Translations under genes and position numbers: made by a program
Shown here: piece after piece, positions 9,962 through 19,451 of the stretch
Layout of the letters: every line of letters begins with the position of its first letter
Numbering within the stretch: the first letter of the stretch is position 1
Notes under the pieces: model-generated
What the model saw: the letters and a program-made list of their open reading frames with translations, nothing else
Database searches by the model: none
What the model was told of the DNA's origin: nothing
Source of the DNA: JAKFDI01 sp044508835
GTDB taxonomy: Bacteria; Pseudomonadota; Gammaproteobacteria; Burkholderiales; Burkholderiaceae_C
Length of the DNA stretch: 64,000 bases
Direction of reading: 5' to 3'
NCBI GenBank assembly: GCA_044508835.1
Contig: JBIQHD010000020.1
Coordinates: forward strand, 26,801 to 90,800

Positions 9962-10877
9962 TGTGCGGATTGAGGATGTCGCGCAGGTGGTCGCCGACGA
10001 GGTTGATGCCGACGATCGCCAGTGCCAGCGCGATGCCCGGGAAGAACGAGATCCAGTAGTGCCCCGAGAGCAGGAACTCGAAGCCGTTGGCGATCAGCAT
10101 GCCCAGCGACGGCTCCGTCACCGGCACGCCCACGCCGAGGAAGGACAGCGTCGACTCCAGCGCGATGGCGTGCGCCAGGTCGATGGTGGCGATCACGATC
10201 AGCGGCGGCATGCAGTTGGGCAGCATGTGGCGCAGTAGCACGCGCGGTGCGCCGAGCGCCATGCACTGCGCGGCCTCCACGTACTCCTTGGCGCGCTCCA
10301 CCAGCGCCGCGCCGCGGGCGGCCCGCGCGAAGTAGGCCCACTGCACGATGATGAGCGCGATGATGACCTTGTCCACGCCCTTGCCCAGCACCGCCAGCAG
10401 GATGAGCGCCACGAGGATGGCGGGGAACGAGAGCTGGATGTCGACGATGCGCATCAGCAGCGCGTCGACCCAGCCGCCGAAGTAGGCCGCCGCCAGCCCC
10501 ACCACGCTGCCGATGGCCAGCGCCGCGGCCACCGAGATGCCGCTCACGAGCAGGCTGGTGCGCATGCCGTAGAAGATGGCCGAGAGCAGGTCGCGCGCCT
10601 GCCCGTCGGTGCCCAGCCAGTAGGTCAGGCCGCCGTCGGCGCTGCTGCTTCCGGGCGGCAGCTTGGAGTCGAAGATGTCGAGCTTGCCGATGTCGTAGGG
10701 GTTCTGCGGCGAGATCCACGGCGCGAACACCGCCACGCCGACGGCCAGCAGCAGCAGCGCGAGGCCGAGCACCGCGAGCTTGCTCGCGAAGAACTCGCGC
10801 CGCAGCCGCTGCCACGGCGTCTCGGCGGGCGCGGGCACGGCCGCCGTGTCGAGGGTGGGCGTCGCGACCGCGCTCAT
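9951..10877 (-). CDS. Oligopeptide-type ABC transporter permease (DppC-like)
   Basis: A 308-residue inner-membrane permease. A hydrophilic N-terminus of about 30 residues leads into the OppC_N helix, then a long periplasmic loop ending in LGTDGQARDLLSAIFYGMRTSL, the hallmark of DppC/OppC proteins, then five further helices. The EAA coupling loop is in EYVEAAQCMALGAPRVLLRHMLPN. The start overlaps the DppB-like stop by four bases. With the DppB-like protein it forms the translocation channel. Confidence 0.93.
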
Positions 10878-11851
10878 GCCTTGGCCGCCTGCAGCCGCAC
10901 CCGCGGGTCGAGCACCGAATAGAGGATGTCCACCGCCAGGTTGAGCATCACGAGGAAGAACACGATGAGGATGAGGTAGGCCACGACCACCGGCCGGTCG
11001 AGGTTGACGATGGAGTCGAGCAGCAGCTTGCCCATGCCGGGCCAGGCGAAGATGGTCTCGGTGACGACGGCGAAGGCCACCACCTGCCCGAACTCCAGCC
11101 CGCTGATGGTGACGATGGGGATGAGGATGTTCTTGAGCAGGTGCACGCGCAGGATGCGGCCCCACGCCAGCCCCTTGGCGCGGGCGAACTTGATGTAGTC
11201 CATGGGCAGCGCCTCGCGCGTGGCGGCGCGCGTGACGCGGATGATGAGTGCCGTCTTGGCGGTGGCGATGGTGAGCGCCGGCAGGACGAGGCGCTGCCAG
11301 CCTTCGAGCGTGAGCACGCTCAGGTCGAGCGGGCCGAGCGCCACCGTCGGCCCGCGCCCGCTGGCCGGCAGCCAGCCGAGCGACACCGCGAACACCATGA
11401 TGAGCATCAGCCCGACCCAGAAGTTGGGCAGCGAGAAGCCGAGCACCGAGCCCGTCATGATGGTGCGCGCGCTCAGCGCCTGGGGCTTGAGCCCCGCCCA
11501 GATGCCCAGCGGCACGCCCGCCAGCACCGACAGCAGCATGGCCGCGCAGGCCAGCTCCAGCGTGGCCGGCGCGCGCTCGAGGATGAGCGCCATGGCCGAC
11601 TGGCCGGTGAGGAAGCTCTTGCCGAAGTCCAGCTGCACCGCGTGGCCCATGAAGATGGCGTACTGCTGCCACAGCGGCTTGTCGAGCCCGAACGATTCGC
11701 GGATGGCCTCGCGGTCGAGCTCGGTCGCCTCGGGGCTGGCCATCATCGAGACCGGGTCGCCGACGACGTAGAGGCCGACGAAGACGAGGCCGGACATCAC
11801 CGCCATGACGAGCAGGGCCTGGAGCAGGCGGCGGATGATGTAGGCGAGCAT
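10874..11851 (-). CDS. Oligopeptide-type ABC transporter permease (DppB-like)
   Basis: A 325-residue six-helix permease of the DppB/OppB type. The first helix MLAYIIRRLLQALLVMAVMS and the following GDP motif are typical, the EAA loop is in DYIKFARAKGLAWGRILRVHLLKN, and the last loop has the WPGMGKLLLDSI block. It is the first permease gene of the operon, separated from the upstream solute-binding protein gene by 358 bp of palindromic repeats. Transcription may therefore partly terminate between them, giving more binding protein than membrane components. Confidence 0.93.
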   Translation of the reverse strand: MLAYIIRRLLQALLVMAVMSGLVFVGLYVVGDPVSMMASPEATELDREAIRESFGLDKPLWQQYAIFMGHAVQLDFGKSFLTGQSAMALILERAPATLELACAAMLLSVLAGVPLGIWAGLKPQALSARTIMTGSVLGFSLPNFWVGLMLIMVFAVSLGWLPASGRGPTVALGPLDLSVLTLEGWQRLVLPALTIATAKTALIIRVTRAATREALPMDYIKFARAKGLAWGRILRVHLLKNILIPIVTISGLEFGQVVAFAVVTETIFAWPGMGKLLLDSIVNLDRPVVVAYLILIVFFLVMLNLAVDILYSVLDPRVRLQAAKA

Positions 11852-11909
11852 GGGGAGCGTGTGGGAATGGTGTTGGCGCTGGATGGGCCGGCGCGCTCAC
11901 GGGCGGAAA

Positions 11910-12160
11910 CCGTTCGGGCTGAGGTATCGAAGCCCCTTCGCGTTCACCCTTCGATACCTCAGGGCGAACGGGTGGGTGAGTCGCGGAGGCTGCATATCCT
12001 GGTCACGCCCCCGCACCCCACCCCGTTCGCACTGAGCTTGTCGAAGTGCCCGTGCATCCTGAGCTTGTCGAAGGGACTGAGCCTGTCGAAGTACCCCTCG
12101 GCGAACACCGGGGCTTCGACAAGCTCAGCCTGGCCCTTCGACAGGCTCAGGGCGAACGGG
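11910..12160. repeat. Dispersed palindromic repeats, TACC and CAAG types, between binding-protein and permease genes
   Basis: This gene-free 358-bp stretch (11852-12209) holds at least six copies of the window's dispersed repeat. At 11910-11971 two TACC-type copies (CTTCGATACCTCAG core) face each other as an inverted pair ending in GAACGG. At 12023-12160 four CAAG-type or close variants (CTTCGACAAGCTCAG, GAGCCTGTCGAAG) occur in both orientations, again bounded by CCGTTCG and CGAACGG. Strong RNA hairpins would form and could attenuate readthrough or stabilise the upstream mRNA. Nothing else is recognisable here. Confidence 0.85.
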
Positions 12161-12209
12161 GTTCGGGCTTCGGCCGATTCAGCCCAAACGGTTCATTTCC
12201 AGCTTGTAC

Positions 12210-13820
12210 CTACTTCGCCGGCACCGCGTACTGCACCATCGTCATCTGGTCCGCGCGCCCGCCGAACGCGATGTCCTTCTTCATCGCCCACACCGAATGC
12301 TCGAAGTGGATGGGCAGCATGGCGTAGTCGGCCATCGCGATCTCGCTGGCGCGCGCCAGCAGCTCGGCGCGCTTGGCCGGGTCCATGACGGTGGCCGACT
12401 CCTCGACCAGCTTGTCCATCTCGGGGTTGGAGTAGCGGCTGCGGTTGGTCGTGCCCACGCCCTTCTCCTTGTTGGGCGTGACGAGCAGCGAGTTGAGCGT
12501 GTTCGACATCTCGCCGGTCGAGGTGCCCCAGCCCGCGAGGTAGGCGCTGTACGAATAGGCATCGCGGTTCTTGAAGAACACCGAGGGCGCGTTGGCGTCG
12601 ATCGAGGTCTTCACGCCGATGCGCGTCCACATCGCCGCCAGCGTCTGCGCCACCTTGCTGTCGTTGATGTAGCGGCCGTTCGGCGTGCCCAGCACCAGCG
12701 AGAAGCCGTCGGGGTAGCCCGCCTCCTTGAGCAGCGCCTTGGCCTTCTCGGGGTCGGCCTTGGGCGCCTTCACCAGCTTGCTGCTGGTGCCGAACATCGG
12801 CGGGGGCAGCAGCTGCGCCGCGGGCGTGGCCACGCCGCCCATGATGCGGTCGACCAGCGCCTGCCGGTCGACGGCGAGCGACAGCGCCTCGCGCACGCGC
12901 CTGTCGAGCAGCGGGTTCTTGCCGTTGGTGCCCTGGATGCCCGGCGTCTCGTTGCCGTGCTGGTCGAGCGCGACGTAGATGACGCGGTTCGACGCCTTGG
13001 TGACGACGTTGAGCTTCGGCTCCTTCTGCAGGCGCGCCAGGTCGTCGGTGGGCGGGTCCTCGACCAGGTCCACGTCGCCGGCCAGCAGCGCCGCCACGCG
13101 CGCGGCGGGGTTGCTGATGGGGCGGTAGACCACGCGGTCCCAGGCCGGTGCCTTGCCCCAGTAGTGCGGGTTGCGCTCGAACACGATCTCGCTGCCGCGC
13201 TTCCACGACACGAACTTGTAGGGGCCGGTGCCGACGAGCCCGTTGCCCGCGTTCAGCTCGGTGGTGGTCTTGCCTTCCGGCGCGGGCCCGGCCGCCGCCT
13301 TCGACGACAGGATGGGCAGGCCGCCGAGGTTGGTGGCGACCAGCGGGTACGGCTTGGCGGTGGTGATGCGCACCGTGAGCGGATCCACCGCCTCGACCTT
13401 GGTGACCTGCTGCAGGTAGATCTTGAACGACGACGGGCTGTTGGGCACCTTGGGCGCGCGGTCGTAGGTGAACACCACGTCTTCCGCGGTGAAGGGCGAG
13501 CCGTCCGAGAACTTCACGTTGGGCCGCAGCTTGAAGGTCCACACCGTGCCCTCGGCCGTCCAGGATTCGGCCAGGCAGGGCTTGGTGTCGAGGTCGGCGT
13601 CCACGCACACCAGCGGGTCGAACAGTGTCTGCGAGAGCTGGATGTTGGGCGTGAGCGCGTGGTACTGCGGGTCCATCGAGGTGGGCTCGGTCTTGAGCGC
13701 CACCACCAGGTCGCGCGCGGCGGCTGGGCCGGCAACGCCCAGCAGCGCGGCCAGCGCCACGCCGCCGAGGGCGCGCCGCGCCCGGTGCATGTCCAACAGA
13801 CCCGAAAGGCGTGATCGCAT
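12210..13820 (-). CDS. Family 5 extracellular solute-binding protein of peptide-type ABC transporter
   Basis: A 536-residue periplasmic binding protein (SBP_bac_5/OppA-DppA type). A signal peptide of about 35 residues (hydrophobic ALGGVALAALLGVAGPAAA) precedes the mature start at ARDLVVALKTEPTSMDPQYH, the usual opening of this family; FKLRPNVKFSDGSPFTAEDV is the family signature. I chose the ATG at 13820 because GGAG lies nine bases upstream; an ATG five codons earlier lacks a site. It should capture the ligand for the permease and ATPases encoded downstream. The ligand is unknown, but an N-acylated peptide or amino acid is plausible from the hydrolase genes in the operon. Confidence 0.9.
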   Translation of the reverse strand: MRSRLSGLLDMHRARRALGGVALAALLGVAGPAAARDLVVALKTEPTSMDPQYHALTPNIQLSQTLFDPLVCVDADLDTKPCLAESWTAEGTVWTFKLRPNVKFSDGSPFTAEDVVFTYDRAPKVPNSPSSFKIYLQQVTKVEAVDPLTVRITTAKPYPLVATNLGGLPILSSKAAAGPAPEGKTTTELNAGNGLVGTGPYKFVSWKRGSEIVFERNPHYWGKAPAWDRVVYRPISNPAARVAALLAGDVDLVEDPPTDDLARLQKEPKLNVVTKASNRVIYVALDQHGNETPGIQGTNGKNPLLDRRVREALSLAVDRQALVDRIMGGVATPAAQLLPPPMFGTSSKLVKAPKADPEKAKALLKEAGYPDGFSLVLGTPNGRYINDSKVAQTLAAMWTRIGVKTSIDANAPSVFFKNRDAYSYSAYLAGWGTSTGEMSNTLNSLLVTPNKEKGVGTTNRSRYSNPEMDKLVEESATVMDPAKRAELLARASEIAMADYAMLPIHFEHSVWAMKKDIAFGGRADQMTMVQYAVPAK

Positions 13821-13864
13821 ACGCAGGTGCTCCATGAAGAGGGCGGGATGCCGAAGCTGGCGAC

Positions 13865-13882
13865 TCGTGCGCTTCAGCACGA
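13865..13882. promoter_or_regulatory. Inverted repeat upstream of the binding-protein gene
   Basis: A perfect 6-bp inverted repeat, TCGTGC-N6-GCACGA, lies 45 bp upstream of the solute-binding protein start, in the 231-bp region shared with the divergent Ada/AlkA gene. The size and spacing suit an operator for a dimeric regulator. No regulator gene is adjacent, so assignment is tentative. Confidence 0.35.
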
Positions 13883-14051
13883 AAGATGCCAGGCGGATGC
13901 ACCGGATTGAACCATCCGCCACCGCGCCGTGGTGGCCCGGCATGCACGGGGTTTTCCTTGACAGGGCCGGCGCGGATGGCGGCCCGCGCGGCGCGCAGGC
14001 ACATGTCCGAAAACGGCGAGTCCGGCGCCGGCCGCTCCGGATAATGGCCGC

Positions 14052-15533
14052 ATGGTCCTCGATGCCGACGCCGCCTATCTCGCCATCCGCTCGCGCGACG
14101 CGCGCTTCGACGGGCGGCTGTTCGTCGGCGTGGCCTCCACCGGCGTCTACTGCCGCCCCATCTGCCGCGTGCGCACGCCGCGGCGCGAGAACTGCCGCTT
14201 CTTCGACACGCCGGCGCAGGCCGAGGCGGCGGCGTTCCGACCCTGCCTGAAGTGCCGCCCCGAAGTGGCGCCCGGACCGGGCCCGGCGTGGAGCGTGATG
14301 GATGCGTCGCGCACGCTCGCGCGGCAGGCCGCCGACTGGCTGGACGCGCATGCAGCCGGCGGCGCCGAGCCCAGCGTGGCCGCGCTCGCGCAGCAGCTGG
14401 GCGTGAGCGACCGGCACCTGCGCCGCATCTTCCAGGCCGAGCACGGCGTCACGCCGATGCAGTACCTGCAGACGCGCCGCCTGCTCACCGCCAAGCAGCT
14501 GCTGACCGACACGCAGCTGCCGATGGCGCAGGTCGCCTTCGCCAGCGGCTTTCGCAGCCTGCGCCGCTTCAACGCCTGCTTCGCGGGCAGCTACCGCATG
14601 AGCCCGACCCGCCTGCGGCGCGCGCTGCCGCTGGAGGCGCCGGGCGAAGCCGCGGCGATCACCCTCAAGCTCGGCCTGCGCGCGCCCTACGAGAGCGGGC
14701 GGCTCGCGCGCTTCGTCGCGCAGCGCGCCATCCCCGGCGTCGAGTGCGTGGACGGCCTGCGCGTGCGCCGCACCGTGCGCCCGGGCACCGTGGCCGACAC
14801 GGCCGGCTGGCTGGAGGTGGCGCTGCCCGCCGACGCCCTCGCGCAGCCCTTCGTGCGCCTCACCCTGCCGACGTCGCTGGCCGCATCCAGCGCGCGCATC
14901 GTCGCGGCGGTGCGCCGCTGGCTCGACCTGGACGCCGCGCCCGAGAACATCCATGCCGGCCTCGCCGGCCTGCCGGGCGATGCCGGCCAGCGCCTGCCCG
15001 GCGGCATCGACGCCTTCGAGCTGATGGTGCGCGCCGTGCTCGGCCAGCAGGTCACGGTGGCCGCGGCGCGCACGCTGGCGCGGCGGCTGGTCGAGCGCTT
15101 CGGCACGCCCTGCGCCACGCCGTGGCCGGATCTGGACCGGCTGTTCCCGGCGCCCGAGGCGCTGGCCGCCGCCGAGCCGGGCGACATCGCGGCGCTGGGC
15201 ATCATCGGCAGCCGCGCCGCGGCCATCGTGGCGATGGCGCGGCAGTGGCCGGCGCTCGCGCCGCTGGTGCGCGCCGGCGAGCCGCCCGCGCCGCTCATCG
15301 CCGCGCTGTGCGCGCTGCCCGGCATCGGGCCGTGGACGGCGCACTACGTGGCGATGCGGGCGCTGAGCTGGCCCGACGCCTTTCCGCCCAACGACATCGC
15401 CGTGATGAAGGCGATGAAGCAGCTCTTCGGCACCGCCACCGCGCGCGAGGCCGAGGCCCATTCACAAGCCTGGCGGCCGTGGCGCGCGTATGCGGTGCTG
15501 CGGCTGTGGAGCGCCCTCGAGGTCACGACATGA
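14052..15533 (+). CDS. Ada/AlkA fusion: alkylation sensor plus DNA-3-methyladenine glycosylase
   Basis: A 493-residue three-part protein. Residues about 5-70 are the Ada zinc domain with four Cys ligands (Cys34, Cys38, Cys65, Cys68; Cys34 corresponds to the methyl-accepting Cys of Ada). Residues about 85-190 are an AraC-type DNA-binding domain. Residues about 200-490 are AlkA-like, with a helix-hairpin-helix (LPGIGPWTAHYVAMRAL) and the catalytic Asp region PPNDIAVMKAM. The protein should both activate the adaptive response on methylphosphotriester damage and excise alkylated bases. The stop overlaps the methyltransferase start, restoring the function that classical Ada carries in its C-terminus. 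The fusion type is known in beta-proteobacteria. Confidence 0.92.
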   Translation: MVLDADAAYLAIRSRDARFDGRLFVGVASTGVYCRPICRVRTPRRENCRFFDTPAQAEAAAFRPCLKCRPEVAPGPGPAWSVMDASRTLARQAADWLDAHAAGGAEPSVAALAQQLGVSDRHLRRIFQAEHGVTPMQYLQTRRLLTAKQLLTDTQLPMAQVAFASGFRSLRRFNACFAGSYRMSPTRLRRALPLEAPGEAAAITLKLGLRAPYESGRLARFVAQRAIPGVECVDGLRVRRTVRPGTVADTAGWLEVALPADALAQPFVRLTLPTSLAASSARIVAAVRRWLDLDAAPENIHAGLAGLPGDAGQRLPGGIDAFELMVRAVLGQQVTVAAARTLARRLVERFGTPCATPWPDLDRLFPAPEALAAAEPGDIAALGIIGSRAAAIVAMARQWPALAPLVRAGEPPAPLIAALCALPGIGPWTAHYVAMRALSWPDAFPPNDIAVMKAMKQLFGTATAREAEAHSQAWRPWRAYAVLRLWSALEVTT

Positions 15534-16060
15534 GCATCGTCTTCACTCTCATCAGGAACGCCGCCACGGCCCAGGCGGAGGTGCCGACCCCGCTCGGCCC
15601 GCTGCGGCTGGTGCGCGGCGAGCGCGGCCTGCTCGGCGCATGGTTCGCCGGCCAGAAGCACCACCCGGGCGACTTCGACCTGCCCGAGCGGCCGGGCGAC
15701 GCCCTGCTGCGCGAGACCGCGCAGCGCATCGGCCGCTACTTCGACGGCAGCGCCGAGGCCTTCGACCTGCCGCTCGACCTGCGCGGCACGCCCTTCCAGT
15801 GCCGCGTGTGGACGGCGCTGCAGCGCATCGCGCCGGGCCGCACCACGAGCTACGGCGCGCTCGCGGCCGGCATCGGCGCGCCGAGCGCGGTGCGCGCGGT
15901 GGGCGCGGCCGTCGGGCGCAACCCGCTCACGCTGATCGTGCCCTGCCACCGCGTCGTCGGCAGCACCGGCGGCCTCACCGGCTATGCGGGCGGGCTGGAT
16001 CGCAAGCGGCGGCTGCTGGAGATCGAGGCTTCGGCGGGCACGCTGCAGGCGGCGGCATGA
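15530..16060 (+). CDS. ogt: Methylated-DNA--[protein]-cysteine S-methyltransferase
   Basis: A 176-residue suicide methyltransferase that removes O6-methylguanine by transferring the alkyl group to itself. The active-site motif LIVPCHRVVG contains Cys139. Upstream are the DNA-binding segment FQCRVWTALQRIAPGRTTSYGALA and the Arg/Asn residues AVGRNP that flip the base. It overlaps the Ada/AlkA gene (ATGA at 15530-15533) and is followed by an overlapping transporter gene. The symbol follows the small Ogt/Ada-C type; it could equally be called an Ada C-terminal-like methyltransferase. Confidence 0.93.
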   Translation: MSIVFTLIRNAATAQAEVPTPLGPLRLVRGERGLLGAWFAGQKHHPGDFDLPERPGDALLRETAQRIGRYFDGSAEAFDLPLDLRGTPFQCRVWTALQRIAPGRTTSYGALAAGIGAPSAVRAVGAAVGRNPLTLIVPCHRVVGSTGGLTGYAGGLDRKRRLLEIEASAGTLQAAA

Positions 16061-16944
16061 GGACGCGGGATGTCGTCGAGCTGCTGACGCTGGCCGCGCT
16101 GTGGGGCGCGTCGTTCCTGTTCATGCGCATGGGCGCGGGCGAGTTCGGCGCCGTGGCGCTGGCCGCCACGCGCGGGGCGGGCGCCGTCGCGCTGCTGTTG
16201 CCGCTGCTCGCGGTGCAGCGGCAGGCCGGCGCGCTGCGCACGCACTGGCGGCCGATCTTCATCCTCGGCATCACCAATTCCGCGCTGCCCTTCCTCGCCT
16301 ACAGCTACGCGGCGCTGTCGATCACCGCGGGCCTGTCGGCCATCTTCAACGCCGCCTCGCCGCTGTTCGCCGCCGTCATCGCCGCGCTGTGGCTGAAGGA
16401 CCGGCTCACGCCCGCGCGCGCGCTGGGCCTGGCCATCGGCTTCGCCGGCGTGGTGTGGCTGGCGTGGGACAAGGCGAGCTTCAAGCCGGGCGGCTCGGGC
16501 TGGGCCGTCGTCGCCTGCGTGGCGGCGACGATGCTCTACGGCTTCTCCGCCAACTACACCAAGCGCATGCTTGCCGGCGTGCCGCCGATGGCCGTGGCCG
16601 CCGGCAGCCAGCTCTCGGCGGCCCTGGTGCTGGCCGTGCCGGCGTGGCTCTGGTGGCCGGCCACGCCGCCGAGCGCGGGCGCCTGGTGGGCGGCGGGCCT
16701 GCTGGCGGTGGTGTGCACCGGCGCGGCCTACATCCTGTACTTCCGGCTCATCGCCCACGTGGGGCCGGCGAACGCCATCACCGTCACCTTCCTGATCCCG
16801 GTGTTCGCCGTCGCCTGGGGCTGGCTGCTGCTGGGCGAGGCGCTCACGCCGGCGATGGCGCTGGGCTGCGCGGTCATCGTGCTGGGCACGGGGCTGGTGA
16901 CGGGCGTGATCCGGCCGATGCGCCGGGCGCGGCCGGCGACCTGA
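16057..16944 (+). CDS. EamA-family DMT transporter
   Basis: A 295-residue, ten-helix EamA-type transporter with two repeats. The first helix VELLTLAALWGASFLFMRMG is typical, and the second half ends in TFLIPVFAVAWGWLLLGE, the family's conserved closing motif. It overlaps the methyltransferase gene by four bases, an unusual partner for an alkylation-repair operon. It may export an endogenous or environmental methylating metabolite, but that is speculation from position only. It converges with the HDOD gene 24 bp downstream. Confidence 0.9.
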   Translation: MRTRDVVELLTLAALWGASFLFMRMGAGEFGAVALAATRGAGAVALLLPLLAVQRQAGALRTHWRPIFILGITNSALPFLAYSYAALSITAGLSAIFNAASPLFAAVIAALWLKDRLTPARALGLAIGFAGVVWLAWDKASFKPGGSGWAVVACVAATMLYGFSANYTKRMLAGVPPMAVAAGSQLSAALVLAVPAWLWWPATPPSAGAWWAAGLLAVVCTGAAYILYFRLIAHVGPANAITVTFLIPVFAVAWGWLLLGEALTPAMALGCAVIVLGTGLVTGVIRPMRRARPAT

Positions 16945-16968
16945 CGCGGCGCGCCCGGCGGCCGATCC

Positions 16969-17916
16969 TCAGCCCGCGGCGTCGCCGCCGTCGACCAGGT
17001 CGAGCGCCGCCGCGTGCCGCGCCTGCTGCAGCACGGCGCCGAGCGGCAGGCCGTCCAGCGGCGCGCCGCCGCGCAGCTCGCGGCACAGGGTGGTGAGCGC
17101 CGGCGTGAGCCGCCAGTCGGCCACCACCTTGCCGAAGAGCGCGTCCGCCAGCGGCACGAGCCGCTGCGCGAAGGCCTGGCTGAACGGCGGCGCGGGCGGC
17201 GCCGGCCGGCGGTCGAGCGCGCGGAACGCCACCGTCCAGCCGGTGCCGTGCACCAGCCCGCCGAGGTAGCCGTCGAACGGATCGAGGCCCTGGCCCGCCG
17301 CCAGCGCGGCGGCGTGCTGCGCCTGGCACTCCGCGAGCCGCCGCACGCGGGCCGGAGCCGCCGCGGCGAAGCGCCCGGCCTGGCCGTCGAACAGCGGGCG
17401 CAGCACGACGCGCGCGATCACCGCCTTGAGCCCGTCCACGCCGAGCAGCGCCAGCGCCTGCGGCAGCTCGATCGCCCGGCCCGACGGCTCGCGGCGGTGC
17501 GCATGGGCGGCGCTGTGCGCCTGGCGGATCACCTCGGCGCTGAGCATCACGTCGGCCGCCACGCGCTGCGACAGGACGGCGAGCGAGCGGTCGTCGTGGC
17601 GCAGCATGCTGAGCAGCTGCGGGATCACCGCCGGCGCGCGCGGCAGCAGCTCGGCCGCGCCCGGGCCGTGCCGCACCAGCGCCTGCAGGCCGTCGAGGGC
17701 GTCCGCCTCGGCGCCGGCCAGCGCGGCATCGGGCACGAGCCCCGCATCCACCAGCCAGGCGAACAGCGCGGGCGCCGTCTCGGCGGGCTCGTCGCCGGCC
17801 GGCGGCAGCGACGAGTCGGCGAGGGCGGCCGCGGTGCCGGCCGCGGCATCCACCACGGGACTCCCCGCGGGGTGCTTTCGCAGCCGCGGCATCAGCTTGG
17901 CCCACCACTCGTTCAC
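16969..17916 (-). CDS. HDOD-domain protein
   Basis: A 315-residue cytoplasmic protein. An Ala/Pro-rich N-terminal stretch (residues 15-50) precedes a predicted HDOD domain (about 95-300), the non-catalytic relative of HD phosphohydrolases found in signalling proteins. Supporting segments are APAVIPQLLSMLRHDDRSLA, ISAEV-like MLSAEVIRQAHSA and the LPQALALLGVDGLKAVIARV helix pair that defines HDOD. Metal-binding His-Asp pairs are not evident, as expected. It is transcribed away from the MFS gene and no partner is adjacent. The specific role is unknown. Confidence 0.8.
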   Translation of the reverse strand: MNEWWAKLMPRLRKHPAGSPVVDAAAGTAAALADSSLPPAGDEPAETAPALFAWLVDAGLVPDAALAGAEADALDGLQALVRHGPGAAELLPRAPAVIPQLLSMLRHDDRSLAVLSQRVAADVMLSAEVIRQAHSAAHAHRREPSGRAIELPQALALLGVDGLKAVIARVVLRPLFDGQAGRFAAAAPARVRRLAECQAQHAAALAAGQGLDPFDGYLGGLVHGTGWTVAFRALDRRPAPPAPPFSQAFAQRLVPLADALFGKVVADWRLTPALTTLCRELRGGAPLDGLPLGAVLQQARHAAALDLVDGGDAAG

Positions 17917-18157
17917 GGTACGGTCCCTCAGGCAGCAGACAAGTCGCGCATGCGGGCCGGTCGCGAACTGCCGAGGACGGAACCGCGCGGGCCGATGCTA
18001 GGCGAGCGCGAGCCGTCACCGAAGCGGGAAATGCGCGCATTGACTGCGCGGACCGGGCCACCGGCACAGTATCGGCACGAGCAGGCGCGGTCTGTACCGG
18101 TGAATGCGGCCGCGACGGCCTAGAGTCGGTGCCTGCTGCACCGCCGCCGCCCATCCC

Positions 18158-19390
18158 ATGACCCCGCCCCTGCACGCCGCCGATTCCCGCTACGCCTGGA
18201 CGCGCCTGTTCGTCACCCTCGCCCTGATGACCGTGGGCAACGGCTGCATGTACATCGTGGCGGTGGTGCTGCCCGCGGTGCAGGCCGAGTTCGGCGTGGC
18301 GCGGGCCGACGCCTCGCTGCCCTACACGCTGCTGATGATCGGCTTCGGCGTCGGCGGCATCTGGATGGGGCGGCTGGCCGACCGGCGCGGGGTGATGGTG
18401 CCGGTGCTCGTGGGCGCGACGGGCCTGGGCCTGGGCTTCGTCGCGGCGGGGCTGTCGGGCAGCCTGTGGGGCTTCGCGCTCGCGCACGGCGTGCTGATCG
18501 GGCTGCTGGGCAGCTCCGCCACCTTCGGGCCGCTGGTGGCCGACACCTCGCTGTGGTTCGTGCGGCGGCGCGGCATCGCCGTGGCGGTGTGCGCCAGCGG
18601 CAACTACTTCGCCGGCGCCCTGTGGCCGCCCATCGTGCAGTTCTTCGTCGACGCCCACGGCTGGCGCGCCACCTACATCGGCATCGGCCTGTTCTGCCTC
18701 GTGACGATGCCGCCGCTCGCGCTGATGCTGCGCCCGCGCCCGCCCGCCGCCGTGGCCGCCGCGCCGTCGACGCCGGGCGGCGCCGTGCCGTCCACGCGGC
18801 CCTTCGGCCTGCCCCTGGGCGCGGCGCAGGGCCTGCTGTGCGTGGCGGGCCTGGCCTGCTGCGTGGCGATGTCGATGCCGCAGGTGCACATCGTGGCCTA
18901 CTGCGGCGACCTCGGCTACGGCGCGGCGCGCGGTGCGCAGATGCTCTCGCTCATGCTGGCCTGCGGCATCGTGAGCCGGCTGGTCTCGGGCCTGATCTGC
19001 GACCGCATCGGCGGCCTGCGCACGCTGCTGCTCGGCTCGGTGCTGCAGGGCACGGCCTTGCTGCTGTTCCTGCCCTTCGACGGGCTGACCTCGCTGTTCG
19101 TGATCTCGGCGCTGTTCGGCCTTTTCCAGGGCGGGATCGTGCCGGCCTACGCCATCATCGTGCGCGAGTACTTCCCGCCGAAGGAAGCCGGCGCGCGCGT
19201 GGGCACCATCCTCATGTTCACGCTCTTCGGCATGGCGCTGGGCGGCTGGATGTCGGGCAAGGTGTTCGACCTCACGGGCTCGTACCACGCGGCCTTCGTC
19301 AACGGCATCGGCTGGAACCTGGTGAACCTGGCGGTGGTGCTGACGCTGCTGTGGCGGGTGCGGCGGCCGGGGCGGCTGGCGGCGGCCTGA
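18158..19390 (+). CDS. MFS transporter
   Basis: A 410-residue, twelve-helix major facilitator. The loop 2-3 motif is visible as GIWMGRLADRRGVMVPV, with the equivalent RLVSGLICDRIGG in the second half. The central cytoplasmic loop (about 195-220) is Ala/Pro-rich. The layout resembles oxalate/formate or monocarboxylate-type MFS proteins, but this is only a general likeness. The ATG at 18158 is preferred over an in-frame upstream codon because it begins just before the first helix. It converges with the LysR gene across a strong hairpin. Confidence 0.88.
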   Translation: MTPPLHAADSRYAWTRLFVTLALMTVGNGCMYIVAVVLPAVQAEFGVARADASLPYTLLMIGFGVGGIWMGRLADRRGVMVPVLVGATGLGLGFVAAGLSGSLWGFALAHGVLIGLLGSSATFGPLVADTSLWFVRRRGIAVAVCASGNYFAGALWPPIVQFFVDAHGWRATYIGIGLFCLVTMPPLALMLRPRPPAAVAAAPSTPGGAVPSTRPFGLPLGAAQGLLCVAGLACCVAMSMPQVHIVAYCGDLGYGAARGAQMLSLMLACGIVSRLVSGLICDRIGGLRTLLLGSVLQGTALLLFLPFDGLTSLFVISALFGLFQGGIVPAYAIIVREYFPPKEAGARVGTILMFTLFGMALGGWMSGKVFDLTGSYHAAFVNGIGWNLVNLAVVLTLLWRVRRPGRLAAA

Positions 19391-19412
19391 ACGGCGCTCA
19401 CCCTCACCCCAG

Positions 19413-19437
19413 CCCTCTCCCGCCTTGCGGGAGAGGG
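19413..19437. terminator. Bidirectional hairpin between convergent MFS and LysR genes
   Basis: A perfect 11-bp stem (CCCTCTCCCGC with GCGGGAGAGGG) closes a 3-nt loop in the 61-bp gap between the two convergent stops. There is no U-tract, so termination would be hairpin-driven or Rho-assisted. The surrounding bases (CCCTCACCCCAGCCCTC) resemble a widespread REP-like intergenic element of Gram-negative bacteria. Confidence 0.6.
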
Positions 19438-19451
19438 AGCCCCTCAGTGCT

